Shown here one piece after another: positions 13,527 through 21,441 of a stretch of DNA of 34,890 bases. This DNA is from Bacteroidaceae bacterium (GTDB lineage Bacteria > Bacteroidota > Bacteroidia > Bacteroidales > Bacteroidaceae): the NCBI GenBank assembly GCA_017408685.1, contig JAFQUE010000061.1, positions 1-34,890 on the forward strand, in the 5' to 3' direction. Positions within the stretch are counted from its first letter, which is position 1. The number at the start of each line of letters is the position of its first letter. The translations under genes and the position numbers were made by a program. The notes beneath the pieces were generated by a model. That model did no database searches. It saw nothing but the letters and a program-made list of their open reading frames with translations, and was not told where the DNA came from.

Positions 13527-14483
13527 TTATTTGCCAAATCTTGCGCGCAGGGTCTTTATCATGTCCTGCGTCATGGTATCGAGGTCGTATGAGGGCTTCC
13601 AATCCCACTCTTCGCGTGCGCATGAGTCGTCCATCTTGTTTGGCCATGAATCGGCAATTGCCTGGCGCACGGGGTCGAATTCATAATGCATTTTGAAGTC
13701 GGGAATGTACTTCTGTATGGAGGCTTTGATTATTTCGGGGTCGAAACTCATTGACGCAACGTTGAATGCATTGCGGTGTATGAGGCGCGAGGGGTCGGCG
13801 TTCATTATGTCCACCGCGGCCTTAAGCGCGTCGGGCATGTACATCATGTCCATGAATGTGCCGGCCTGGATGGGGCATGCAAAGTCCTCGCCCTTGACTG
13901 CGGCGTAGTATATTTCAACGGCGTAGTCCGTTGTTCCTCCACCGGGGAGGGTGACATTGGAAATGAGGCCCGGGAAACGTACGGCACGCGTGTCGACACC
14001 GTATTTCGTGAAGTAGTAGTCGCTGAGCAATTCAGTGGCAACCTTTGTCACGCCGTACATGGTGCGGGGGCGCTGTATTGTGTCCTGCGGGGTGTTGTCG
14101 GCAGGAGTGTTGGGACCGAACGAACCAATGGAACTCGGGGTGAACACGGCGCACTTCTTTTCGCGTGCAATCTCAAGTATGTTTATGAGACCGTTCATCT
14201 GTATGTCCCATGCAAGCAGTGGCTTTGCCTCGGCAACAGCCGAGAGCAGTGCTGCAAGGTTATATATGGTGTCGATGTTATACTTTTCCACCACGTCGGC
14301 AAGTTGCTGGGCGTTCTTCACGTTTGCCTCCTCGGCAGGGCCGCTCTCAAGCAATATGCCTTTTGGCTCGGCGCCGGGAATGTAACCTGCAACAATGTTG
14401 CCGTCGGGAATCATGTTGCGTAACTTCATTGTAAGTTCCGAACCAATCTGTCCGGTGGAACCGATAACAAGTACGTTCTTCAT
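13527..14483 (-). CDS. L-threonine 3-dehydrogenase, SDR (epimerase-like) type
   Basis: The 318-residue protein is an extended short-chain dehydrogenase. The NAD-binding 'GSTGQIG' is at 8-14, the catalytic 'YGVTK' has Tyr143-Lys147, and 'PSSIGSFGP' (117-124) provides the active-site Ser/Thr region. The sequence matches the UDP-galactose-epimerase-like threonine dehydrogenases of Bacteroidetes and some archaea, which oxidise L-threonine to 2-amino-3-ketobutyrate in the cytoplasm. The next enzyme of that route, 2-amino-3-ketobutyrate CoA ligase, is encoded divergently at 14678. That neighbour is the best evidence for the substrate, because the family also contains sugar epimerases. Confidence 0.9.
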   Translation of the reverse strand: MKNVLVIGSTGQIGSELTMKLRNMIPDGNIVAGYIPGAEPKGILLESGPAEEANVKNAQQLADVVEKYNIDTIYNLAALLSAVAEAKPLLAWDIQMNGLINILEIAREKKCAVFTPSSIGSFGPNTPADNTPQDTIQRPRTMYGVTKVATELLSDYYFTKYGVDTRAVRFPGLISNVTLPGGGTTDYAVEIYYAAVKGEDFACPIQAGTFMDMMYMPDALKAAVDIMNADPSRLIHRNAFNVASMSFDPEIIKASIQKYIPDFKMHYEFDPVRQAIADSWPNKMDDSCAREEWDWKPSYDLDTMTQDMIKTLRARFGK

Positions 14484-14524
14484 AATTATATAATGTTATG
14501 TTGTCCTATGAAATGTTTGCACTT

Positions 14525-14532
14525 CAAAGTTA
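14525..14532 (-). promoter_or_regulatory. -7 box of the threonine dehydrogenase gene
   Basis: The minus strand reads TAACTTTG, an exact TAnnTTTG match, 41 nt before the start codon. The -33 region is weak (TTGTG at about 20 nt). Confidence 0.5.
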
Positions 14533-14595
14533 CTCTTATTTTTGTAAAGGACACAATGTATTGTTGTTTTTTTTATAGTAAAAAGATGTTATATG

Positions 14596-14627
14596 TTTGC
14601 TACTTTTTATATAAAAAGGTATTTTTG
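14596..14627 (+). promoter_or_regulatory. Promoter of kbl
   Basis: TTTG (14596-14599) and TATTTTTG (14620-14627) are 20 nt apart. The leader to the ATG at 14678 is about 45 nt. This promoter is back to back with that of the threonine dehydrogenase, so one regulator could control both. Confidence 0.6.
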
Positions 14628-14677
14628 CGGAACAATGACCAATAATTTGTTTGAATTTATATAAAAAGGATATAACA

Positions 14678-15868
14678 ATGTACGGAAAATTTCAACAACA
14701 TCTGCAGAATGAACTGGCTGCCATTGATGAGGCCGGTCTGTACAAGAGAGAACGTAACATAGCGTCGCAGCAGTTTGCCGAAATAACTTTGGAGGACGGT
14801 TCAAAGGCGCTTAACTTCTGTGCCAACAACTATCTTGGCCTGTCGAACAACCCGCGCCTTATGAAGGCTGCGCAGGAGGCAATGGAAGCACGTGGTTTCG
14901 GTATGTCGTCGGTGCGTTTCATCTGCGGTACACAGGATTATCACAAGACTCTTGAAAAGGCAATTGCCGATTACTTCAAGACCGAGGATACAATTCTTTA
15001 TGCTGCATGTTTTGACGCTAATGGCGGTCTTTTCGAACCGCTCTTCACAGCAGAGGACGCAATCATTTCCGACTCCTTGAACCATGCCTCGATAATTGAC
15101 GGTGTGCGCTTGTGCAAGGCACAGCGCTATCGCTATGCCAATGCCGACATGGCCGACCTTGAGCGTTGTCTGCAGGAAGCACAGGCTCAGCGCTACCGCA
15201 TTATAGTTACCGATGGCGTCTTTTCAATGGATGGCAATGTGGCTCCAATGGACAAGATATGTGACCTTGCCGAGAAGTATGACGCTCTGGTAATGGTCGA
15301 TGAATCGCACTCTGCCGGTGTTGTAGGTGCTACCGGGCATGGTGTTGCCGAACAGTTTGATTGCTACGGACGCATTGACATATTTACCGGTACATTGGGC
15401 AAGGCGTTCGGCGGTGCTGTTGGCGGTTTCACAACCGGCCGCAAGGAAATCATCGACATGTTGCGCCAACGCTCACGTCCATACCTCTTCTCGAACTCTT
15501 TGCCGCCATCAGTGGTAGGTGCTTCAATAGAGGTGTTCAAAATGCTTGCCGAGAGTGATGAACTGCATACAAAATTGCAGAACAATGTCAACTATTTCCG
15601 CGACAGGATGTTGGCTGCCGGTTTTGACATCAAACCTACGCAATCTGCCATTTGTGCAGTAATGCTCTATGACGCACCGCTCTCGCAGGTGTTTGCACAG
15701 AAGATGGCTCAAGAAGGTATCTTCGTTACAGGTTTCTATTATCCTGTTGTTCCCAAGGGCGAGGCGCGTATACGCGTGCAACTCTCTGCCGCTCATGAGC
15801 AGGAGCACCTTGACAAGGCAATCAATGCCTTTATAAAAGTGGGAAAGGAATTGGGAGTGATTAAGTAA
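14678..15868 (+). CDS. kbl: 2-amino-3-ketobutyrate CoA ligase (glycine C-acetyltransferase)
   Basis: Kbl cleaves 2-amino-3-ketobutyrate with CoA to glycine and acetyl-CoA, completing threonine breakdown. The 396-residue protein is a fold-type I PLP enzyme of the alpha-oxoamine synthase group: 'NFCANNYLGLSNNP' (46-59), 'DESHSAG' with Asp208 and His211, and 'FTGTLGKAFGGAVGG' with the PLP lysine Lys242. I used the ATG at 14678 because the product then starts MYGKFQQHLQNELA as usual; an in-frame TTG 27 nt upstream is unlikely. It is divergent from the threonine dehydrogenase (194-bp gap with both promoters). A small lipoprotein gene follows 29 bp downstream. Confidence 0.95.
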   Translation: MYGKFQQHLQNELAAIDEAGLYKRERNIASQQFAEITLEDGSKALNFCANNYLGLSNNPRLMKAAQEAMEARGFGMSSVRFICGTQDYHKTLEKAIADYFKTEDTILYAACFDANGGLFEPLFTAEDAIISDSLNHASIIDGVRLCKAQRYRYANADMADLERCLQEAQAQRYRIIVTDGVFSMDGNVAPMDKICDLAEKYDALVMVDESHSAGVVGATGHGVAEQFDCYGRIDIFTGTLGKAFGGAVGGFTTGRKEIIDMLRQRSRPYLFSNSLPPSVVGASIEVFKMLAESDELHTKLQNNVNYFRDRMLAAGFDIKPTQSAICAVMLYDAPLSQVFAQKMAQEGIFVTGFYYPVVPKGEARIRVQLSAAHEQEHLDKAINAFIKVGKELGVIK

Positions 15869-15897
15869 CCGTTTAATTATTATAAAAACAAGAATTT

Positions 15898-16119
15898 ATG
15901 AAAAAGATGTTTTTTGCTGCGCTTGTTGCATGCGCGTTCCTTACTGTTTCATGTTCGTCAAATGTCGATAAAGTAATTGATTTGAAGAAGGAGCAGGCCG
16001 AGGCTGTGAAGGAACTTGACCTTAAGAAGGCTGCCGAACTTGAAAAGGAGGTTGCCGAGATTATGAAGGATTTGACCGACGAAGAGAAGAAAGAATTGGC
16101 AAAGAGGGTTCTTGAATAA
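15898..16119 (+). CDS. Small lipoprotein with charged coiled-coil tail
   Basis: The 73-residue protein has a lipoprotein signal: MKKMFFAALVACAFLTVSC with lipobox LTVSC and acceptor Cys19. The rest is one highly charged amphipathic helix rich in Lys, Glu, Ala and Leu (VDKVIDLKKEQAEAVKEL and onward), likely coiled coil. I do not recognise a named family with certainty. It is short and repetitive, so function cannot be inferred; an envelope-anchored coiled-coil peptide comparable in size to Lpp-type proteins is one possibility. It is probably co-transcribed with kbl, and a perfect palindromic terminator follows 18 nt after the stop. Confidence 0.8.
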   Translation: MKKMFFAALVACAFLTVSCSSNVDKVIDLKKEQAEAVKELDLKKAAELEKEVAEIMKDLTDEEKKELAKRVLE

Positions 16120-16137
16120 TCAATAAGGCAATATCAC

Positions 16138-16183
16138 ATATACACAGACTCCAAACAGCGCGCTGTTTGGAGTCTGTGTATAT
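16138..16183. terminator. Perfect 46-nt palindrome, bidirectional terminator
   Basis: 23-nt arms pair without a loop about 16160/16161 (core CAGCG/CGCTG). It lies between the rightward lipoprotein gene and the leftward sialate esterase gene, which stops at 16198. Confidence 0.85.
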
Positions 16184-16197
16184 AATGCTTCAGTGCT

Positions 16198-18318
16198 TTA
16201 CCTGTTATGGCGGTTCCCCGGTCGGCGTGGCGGTCTGCTGTCGGCTTCAATCCCGAAGGTGCTTGCCGGCAATCCCTCTTCATTCACGAGGTTCGCGTCG
16301 GTGAACGGTTTCCATGCGTAGCGTATGCGGTGCGCCTCGCCTTCAATGATTATGCGGTTGCCCTCAATCCTTGCCTGTTTCTCAAAGTCGACAGCGGTGA
16401 AACCTCCAATTTTTCCGGCAATTTCAATACCGCGCAATGGTTTGCCGTCGCTTGTATTCAGCATTGTGGCATTGTTGAATATAATAACGGTTTTTCCCCT
16501 GAAACAGAAAGCTCTCGCAGGTGTGGGACCGTGCCGGGCAACGTGCTGCATGCCGTATGTCCGGTTGAGCGCAAGGCGTGCAAGGCGCTCGCCTACAGGT
16601 GCTTTATCCTTGGGGTGCACGTCGGTGGGGTGTCCCTTGTCGCTCGATACTGCAAAATCGCAGAACGGAATGGAGTCGGCCATGCGGCGCTGCGAGTCGC
16701 GGAAATGGGGCCACGACGGGCGGTTTATGCTTGACAACTGAACGAAGTAGAATGGCATTTCGGGGTTCTCCCAAGTGCGGCGCCAACTGGCGATTAGGGT
16801 GGGGAAGATTACCTCGTGCAACTCTACATTGTGGGCATTCGATTCTCCTTGATACCAAATTGCACCTTGGATGGGGTAGCATGCGATAGGTGCAATGCCT
16901 GTCTCGTAAAGGTAGCAAGGCTCGTATGGGTGGCGCTGTAGTTTGTTCGTGCTCTTGGCAATATTCCGGGCAGCGCGCCCGCGGCACCAGTCCTGTATCA
17001 TGTCATTTCCGCGCCAGTTGTAGAGAATATCTACAAGTGTCGGGTTGAACTCTACTGTCTTGCGGTCGATGAACGACTCGGCCGGCGCGCCGCCCACGGC
17101 GTTGCAGATGAGGCCCACGGGCACTCCCAATGAGTCGGCAAGCATGGCGCCGAAGTGGTAGGCTACAGCCGAGAAGTCACTTACATTCTGTTCGTTCTGG
17201 AGTTGCCATGCAGTGGGGCTGTAGTAGTCGTGACGGTTGAGTGCTGCGAGACTTGCGCTGTCCCATTCCACGTTGTCGGTGAATACGCGCGGTTTCATGT
17301 CGTAAAGGCGTATATCCTTGCCTTTTACATTGGCAAGACTCTGTGCTTTGTGCGAACTCTCCTTAACCATAAATGCCATGTTCGATTGTCCTGAACACAA
17401 CCACACTTCGCCAACAACGATATTCTTGAACTTCTTTTTCTCTTTTCCGCATTCGACGGTAAGGGTGTACTTCTCGCCGTCGGCCAGCATTGGGGTGAAC
17501 ATTACCTTCCAACTGCCATCCTCGGCGGCATTGGTTACTCTCTTCTGCTTGCCGAGGCGTGCCGTGATTTCGCTGCCGGCATTGGCTGTTCCGCTCACCG
17601 TGAATGCTTTGTTCTGCTGGATGACCATGTTGTCGCTGTAGATTGCGGGCAACGACAAACCGCCAAAGTCGCCGGTTATGGCCGAGTAGACCTGCTGTGC
17701 GATTATGGCTGCACCTTCGGGGTCGGGGTGCAGGGCGTCGGGCATGAGGTCGGGGCGGCTGTAGAGGTGGCGGCTCAGGTCAATGAGTTCGCAGTTGCTG
17801 TATTGTGCTATCTTCTCAATCTCCTCCTGTATTTGCCAGTACCAGTCGCGTGTGCCGCTCTTGAAGCGTCGGTGCCAATGGAAGATTGGGGTCATGCGGC
17901 ATACATATATTTGCGGGTTGCCGCCTGGGTGCGTTTCCCTGAAATTTTCTATTATGCCTGTGTAGTCCCCGAAGAATTCATCGCGGTAGTTGGGCCAGTT
18001 GCGCGGGTCGGTGTCGTTGAGACCCAAGTGTATTACCACGATGTCGGGGGTGAACTCAAGTGCGGCCTTGTACTCCGGCAGTTTCGTGTAGGGGCGGTGA
18101 CCGCTGTTCAGCAGTGTTGCTCCCGAGTGTCCGAAATTGCGTACTTCGTATCCCTCGCCAAGCAGTTGCTGCAACTGTGTGGGGTATGATGTCTCTGCTG
18201 GGTTCCTGTGCCCGTATCCGTATGTAACGCTGTTGCCCACACATGCAACCTTTATCTTCTCTTGTGCAACAACCGGCAACGGCAGCACAAACAATAGCAG
18301 CATGATGTATCTTCTCAT
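16198..18318 (-). CDS. Two-domain sialate O-acetylesterase (SGNH plus SASA domain)
   Basis: The 706-residue exported enzyme should remove O-acetyl groups from sialic acids so that sialidases and NanA can act. The signal peptide is MRRYIMLLLFVLPLPVVAQ. Domain 1 (about 20-230) is an SGNH hydrolase: 'GNSVTYG' with Ser30, 'GHSG' (63-66), 'GLND' (99-102) and the Asp/His pair in 'DALHPDPEG'. Domain 2 (about 240-690) is a sialate-O-acetylesterase domain with 'LCSGQSNM', 'AVGGAPAESFID', 'IWYQGESNA' and a late 'HPTDVHPKDK' His region. The same double architecture is known in Tannerella forsythia NanS. I chose the ATG at 18316-18318; the longer frame adds 22 unlikely residues. It sits 5 kb from the nan operon and is transcribed separately. 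Confidence 0.92.
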   Translation of the reverse strand: MRRYIMLLLFVLPLPVVAQEKIKVACVGNSVTYGYGHRNPAETSYPTQLQQLLGEGYEVRNFGHSGATLLNSGHRPYTKLPEYKAALEFTPDIVVIHLGLNDTDPRNWPNYRDEFFGDYTGIIENFRETHPGGNPQIYVCRMTPIFHWHRRFKSGTRDWYWQIQEEIEKIAQYSNCELIDLSRHLYSRPDLMPDALHPDPEGAAIIAQQVYSAITGDFGGLSLPAIYSDNMVIQQNKAFTVSGTANAGSEITARLGKQKRVTNAAEDGSWKVMFTPMLADGEKYTLTVECGKEKKKFKNIVVGEVWLCSGQSNMAFMVKESSHKAQSLANVKGKDIRLYDMKPRVFTDNVEWDSASLAALNRHDYYSPTAWQLQNEQNVSDFSAVAYHFGAMLADSLGVPVGLICNAVGGAPAESFIDRKTVEFNPTLVDILYNWRGNDMIQDWCRGRAARNIAKSTNKLQRHPYEPCYLYETGIAPIACYPIQGAIWYQGESNAHNVELHEVIFPTLIASWRRTWENPEMPFYFVQLSSINRPSWPHFRDSQRRMADSIPFCDFAVSSDKGHPTDVHPKDKAPVGERLARLALNRTYGMQHVARHGPTPARAFCFRGKTVIIFNNATMLNTSDGKPLRGIEIAGKIGGFTAVDFEKQARIEGNRIIIEGEAHRIRYAWKPFTDANLVNEEGLPASTFGIEADSRPPRRPGNRHNR

Positions 18319-18359
18319 ATTGCGGTTCTTTATGTATGTGTTGTATATCAGCAGTGCGC

Positions 18360-18398
18360 ACGCCGGTTCCTGCATACGTTGCATGCAGGAACCGGCGT
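18360..18398 (-). terminator. Strong hairpin downstream of the PUR-family gene
   Basis: 16-bp GC-rich arms (18360-18375 and 18383-18398) flank a 7-nt loop. It lies 17 nt after the stop of the minus-strand gene at 18415 and 42 nt before the esterase start. No clear U-run follows, so the hairpin could also be a 5' element of the esterase transcript. Confidence 0.65.
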
Positions 18399-18414
18399 TA
18401 TAGTGCTAGTTTAT

Positions 18415-18771
18415 TTAAAACTCGATGTCTATGGTCGTATTGCTCTCCAAAGGAGTCTCATCGTTCTCCTGGAAACGGGGTACATATTCGCCCTGTTCTG
18501 CAACAACAAAGTCAATTGCCTCCTTCAGACTTGCGGCAAACTTTGCAAAATCTTCGCGGTAAAGGAAAATCTTGTGCTTCTCGAAACTTATGGTTGCATT
18601 ATCGCCCTCACCGTTTACAATCTTCTTGCTCTCGGTAATCGAGATGTACATTTCGTCCTTCCGGTTCTTCTTTACGTCGATATAATATATTCTCTTTCCG
18701 GCTTTTATTGCCTGTGAATATGCAATATCCTTCTCGTTCTCGTTAATTCCACTCTTCTTGTAGTCTTCCAT
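18415..18771 (-). CDS. PUR-family DNA/RNA-binding protein (DUF3276)
   Basis: The 118-residue protein matches the bacterial PUR-alpha-like family typified by Borrelia BpuR: 'YSQAIKAGKRIYYIDVKK', then 'RKDEMYISITESKKIV' and 'FEKHKIFLYREDFAKFAASL' form the beta-beta-beta-beta-alpha repeat, with an acidic disordered tail. Such proteins bind single-stranded nucleic acid and in Borrelia regulate gene expression after transcription; in Bacteroidetes they are conserved and abundant, but their targets are unknown. I used the ATG at 18769-18771 (MEDYKKSG...); the longer frame adds 12 residues without support. It is divergent from nusB. Confidence 0.9.
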   Translation of the reverse strand: MEDYKKSGINENEKDIAYSQAIKAGKRIYYIDVKKNRKDEMYISITESKKIVNGEGDNATISFEKHKIFLYREDFAKFAASLKEAIDFVVAEQGEYVPRFQENDETPLESNTTIDIEF

Positions 18772-19069
18772 TGTAATAAATGTTAAATCACAGTTTTCAA
18801 GTCTCAAATATGAATATTTATTTTTACAAAAACAACGCTTTTGCCATTTTTTTTGATAATTGGCCTTATTTTGTGCTATAATCGACGGTGGTTAAATGTT
18901 ACTGAAAGAAAACAGTTGGTAACCAATGCCGCTTGCCGAACATTTGTGCAGTGTCGATTGTTTATAATAATAATGTAAGAAGTTGTTTAAATTTTTATAA
19001 AATACCGCTATTTGTTTGCTTGTGTCGCAATTTAGTGCGAAATTTGCACAAAATCAGAAAAAGCGTTTT
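18772..19069. other. Divergent intergenic region before nusB
   Basis: Nearly 300 nt without a gene. It contains an inverted repeat AATCGAC/GTCGATT (18880-18886 and 18953-18959) enclosing the palindrome TTGGTAACCAA (18916-18926). Beyond that, at 18979-18994, is a sequence matching the ends of the inverted-repeat element near 32.6 kb. I could not identify a known RNA family. Confidence 0.5.
18979..18994 (+). repeat. Solo copy of the inverted-repeat end sequence
   Basis: GAAGTTGTTTAAATTT differs by one base from the reverse complement of the right end of the element at 32572-32758 and by two from its left end. No partner end is present within 200 bp downstream, which is nusB coding sequence. 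Confidence 0.55.
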
Positions 19070-19993
19070 ATGATTAACAGAGTTCTTATCCGTTTGAAGG
19101 TCGTGCAGATTATTTATGCATATTACAAGAATAGTGGAAAAAGCATAAAGGCTGCCGAAGACGAGGTATTCTTCAGCTTGTCAAAGGCATATGACCTTTA
19201 TAACCATTTGTTGCTGTTGATGGTTGCCATCACTCATTACGAAGCCGACAGAATCTCTTTCCTCAGTATGAAGGTGAGACCCACAGAGAGTGACAGGAAT
19301 CCCAACCTCAAGTTCGTGAACAACCGTTTCATAGCTCAACTTGAGAAAAATGAACAGTTGGTTAAATTTGCCGAGAAAAGCAAGTTCAATTGGGTCGATA
19401 ATTCAGACCTTCTGCGCCGTTTGCTCGACGCTATTGTGCAGAGTGACGTATACAAGGAGTATATGGCTTCGGAAACGTCATCGTACGAGGAGGACAAGGA
19501 GTTGTGGCGCAAACTTTACAAGACATTTGTTTTTGACAATGAGGAACTTGACGCTCTGCTCGAGGAGCAAAGCCTCTACTGGAATGACGACAAGTCCATA
19601 ATCGATACCTTTGTGCTCAAGACAATCAAGCGTTTCGAGGAGGAAAACGGCGCAGCGCAGCAGCTGCTTCCCGAATACAAGGACTCTGCTGACATGGATT
19701 TTGCTTCAAGACTCTTCAGGGCTGCCATTGCCAATGCCGATGAGTATCGCCTGATGATGAGCGAATGTTCCAAGAACTGGGATATGCAACGTCTGGCATT
19801 CATGGATGTTGTAATCATGCAGGCTGCGATTGCCGAGGTCATGACATTCGGGGACATCCCTTTGTCGGTGACACTCAACGAGTATGTGGAGATTGCAAAG
19901 CACTACAGTACTGTAAAGAGCGGTTCGTTTGTGAACGGTCTGCTCGACTCCATAACAAAGAAACTTCGCAGCAACGGTAAAATAGACAAGTAA
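19070..19993 (+). CDS. nusB: Transcription antitermination factor NusB (long Bacteroidetes form)
   Basis: NusB binds boxA RNA with NusE/S10 during rRNA antitermination. The 307-residue protein has the long form usual in Bacteroidetes: a family-specific N-terminal part ('INRVLIRLKVVQIIYAYYKNSGKS', about 2-25) and the canonical NusB helical domain in the C-terminal ~140 residues ('LFRAAIANADEY', 'NWDMQRLAFMDVVIMQAAIAE', 'IPLSVTLNEYVEIAKHYST' and 'FVNGLLDSI'). The ATG at 19070 is preferred over an in-frame TTG 54 nt upstream. It leads a housekeeping run with yajC (30-bp gap), ybbR and coaE. Confidence 0.93.
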   Translation: MINRVLIRLKVVQIIYAYYKNSGKSIKAAEDEVFFSLSKAYDLYNHLLLLMVAITHYEADRISFLSMKVRPTESDRNPNLKFVNNRFIAQLEKNEQLVKFAEKSKFNWVDNSDLLRRLLDAIVQSDVYKEYMASETSSYEEDKELWRKLYKTFVFDNEELDALLEEQSLYWNDDKSIIDTFVLKTIKRFEEENGAAQQLLPEYKDSADMDFASRLFRAAIANADEYRLMMSECSKNWDMQRLAFMDVVIMQAAIAEVMTFGDIPLSVTLNEYVEIAKHYSTVKSGSFVNGLLDSITKKLRSNGKIDK

Positions 19994-20023
19994 TATAAGT
20001 ATAACCAATAAAATATAAATTCT

Positions 20024-20338
20024 ATGGTATTTTTGAATGCAGCGGCACAGGGTGCCGGGAGTGGTATGACATCCACAATCGTGATGTTTGTAGCGGTGAT
20101 TGCAATCATGTACTTCATGATGATTCGTCCTCAGCGCAAGCAGCAGAAGAAGATTGATACATTCCGCAAGGGATTGCAGCCGGGTCAGGAGGTTATCACA
20201 AACGGCGGTATCTATGGAAAAATAAAGTCAATAGACAATGGCGTTGTAATGCTTGAGGTTGCTCACAATGTTGTTGTTCGTGTGGATATATCTGTGATTT
20301 ATCCTAACCAGGCCGAGGTACAGCAGCAGGGTAACTGA
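20024..20338 (+). CDS. yajC: Preprotein translocase accessory subunit YajC
   Basis: YajC joins SecD-SecF at the Sec translocon in the inner membrane. The 104-residue protein has the usual single N-terminal membrane helix (about 18-36: 'TIVMFVAVIAIMYFMMIRP') directly followed by 'RPQRKQQKK'. The small beta domain contains 'LQPGQEVITNGGIYGKIKSI' and ends with 'VVVRVDISVI'. It lies 30 bp after nusB and 37-79 bp before ybbR, an order common in Bacteroidetes. Confidence 0.95.
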   Translation: MVFLNAAAQGAGSGMTSTIVMFVAVIAIMYFMMIRPQRKQQKKIDTFRKGLQPGQEVITNGGIYGKIKSIDNGVVMLEVAHNVVVRVDISVIYPNQAEVQQQGN

Positions 20339-20375
20339 TACCTTCCTGTTTCTTCAATAGAAAATTGAGGAGGCT

Positions 20376-21386
20376 GTGAAAATACCACAGTCTCCCTTTT
20401 GCACGAAAAACACGCTTATGCCTGCAACAAAACCGAATAAGGGACAAGAAATATGGGTGTTCCTCGTTTTCCTGTTTGTCTCGTTCTGCTTGTGGTTGAT
20501 GAAGGTCACAAACGAGAATTTTGAGACAAGCATTCCTGTGGGTGTAATAGTGAAGCACATCCCGCCCGGTGTGGAACTTGAAAACGATGATGTGGAAATT
20601 GAGGTGGGTGTAAGGGCCAAAGGAAGCAAATTGCTTGCCTATAAACTGTGGAAAGAGTGCAATATTGTTGTTGACTATAATGATTTTGCCGACAATGATG
20701 GAGTGCTTTCCTTGCCTACTTCCAAACTCACGAATAATGTCGAGGGTTCTTTGCCACCGTTCTTCTCATTCAAGTATTTCGAGGACGATTCCTTGATTTT
20801 GAGAGTAAGAAAGGAGAGTGCTGTGTTGCCCGTGCTTTTCAAGCCGGTGATTGTTGCCGGCAGGAATGTTGAATATAACGGTTTCGTCTTGAGTATCGAT
20901 AGTGTGACGGTTACTGCTCCTCCTGCATTTATGCATGGAATGGAGAATGTTGAATTTGTGACCGATTCGCTTGTTACAGTGACAAAAGACACAGTCTTGA
21001 GCTTCGCATTTCCCAAAAGGAAGTATGTCGGGTATGAACCGGATATGCTCACGGCAAGCATAAAGGCTTCTCCATACACGGTTGTTAGCGTAAAACGCAA
21101 ACTGCAACTGGTTGACATGCACTCAAGCGATGTGAACATGCTCAGCATTCCCGATTCGGTAACCGTTTCATGCCTGCTCCCGCCAAGCAGGGTTGCCGAT
21201 GTCGGTGAGGCTCACTTTGCTGTTTATGCTGCCCCCGGTGATATAATCAATGGTGAAAGGGATACATTGCGGTTCAAGGTCGCCTCGTTGCCTCCTTTTG
21301 TGCGCTGGGAGAACGTGAGGGTGGAACCTGAATACATTCTCCTTGACAATAAATGGTCATTCAGGATTTTGGGTATTTTCAATTAA
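20376..21386 (+). CDS. YbbR-domain membrane protein
   Basis: The 336-residue protein has one N-terminal membrane helix ('IWVFLVFLFVSFCLWLMKV', about residues 26-44 of the long form) and then an extracytoplasmic part made of YbbR-like beta repeats, each about 80 residues. YbbR/CdaR repeats in Firmicutes regulate the diadenylate cyclase CdaA; in Bacteroidetes the gene is fixed next to coaE and its partner is unknown. Start choice is uncertain: the GTG at 20376 has an upstream GAGGAGG, while an ATG at 20418 would give a 322-residue product beginning MPATKPNKGQ and keeps the whole membrane helix. Confidence 0.85.
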   Translation: MKIPQSPFCTKNTLMPATKPNKGQEIWVFLVFLFVSFCLWLMKVTNENFETSIPVGVIVKHIPPGVELENDDVEIEVGVRAKGSKLLAYKLWKECNIVVDYNDFADNDGVLSLPTSKLTNNVEGSLPPFFSFKYFEDDSLILRVRKESAVLPVLFKPVIVAGRNVEYNGFVLSIDSVTVTAPPAFMHGMENVEFVTDSLVTVTKDTVLSFAFPKRKYVGYEPDMLTASIKASPYTVVSVKRKLQLVDMHSSDVNMLSIPDSVTVSCLLPPSRVADVGEAHFAVYAAPGDIINGERDTLRFKVASLPPFVRWENVRVEPEYILLDNKWSFRILGIFN

Positions 21387-21441
21387 GGAGGTTCGGGACT
21401 GTTTGAATTCATGTAGCCAAGATTTTTAGAACAGAGACTCA

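Noticed and set aside
18880-18959. Structured non-coding RNA upstream of nusB
   Set aside because: Only a 7-bp closing stem with a large loop and one short palindrome could be found by eye, with no match to an RNA class I know. Kept only as a note in the intergenic entry.
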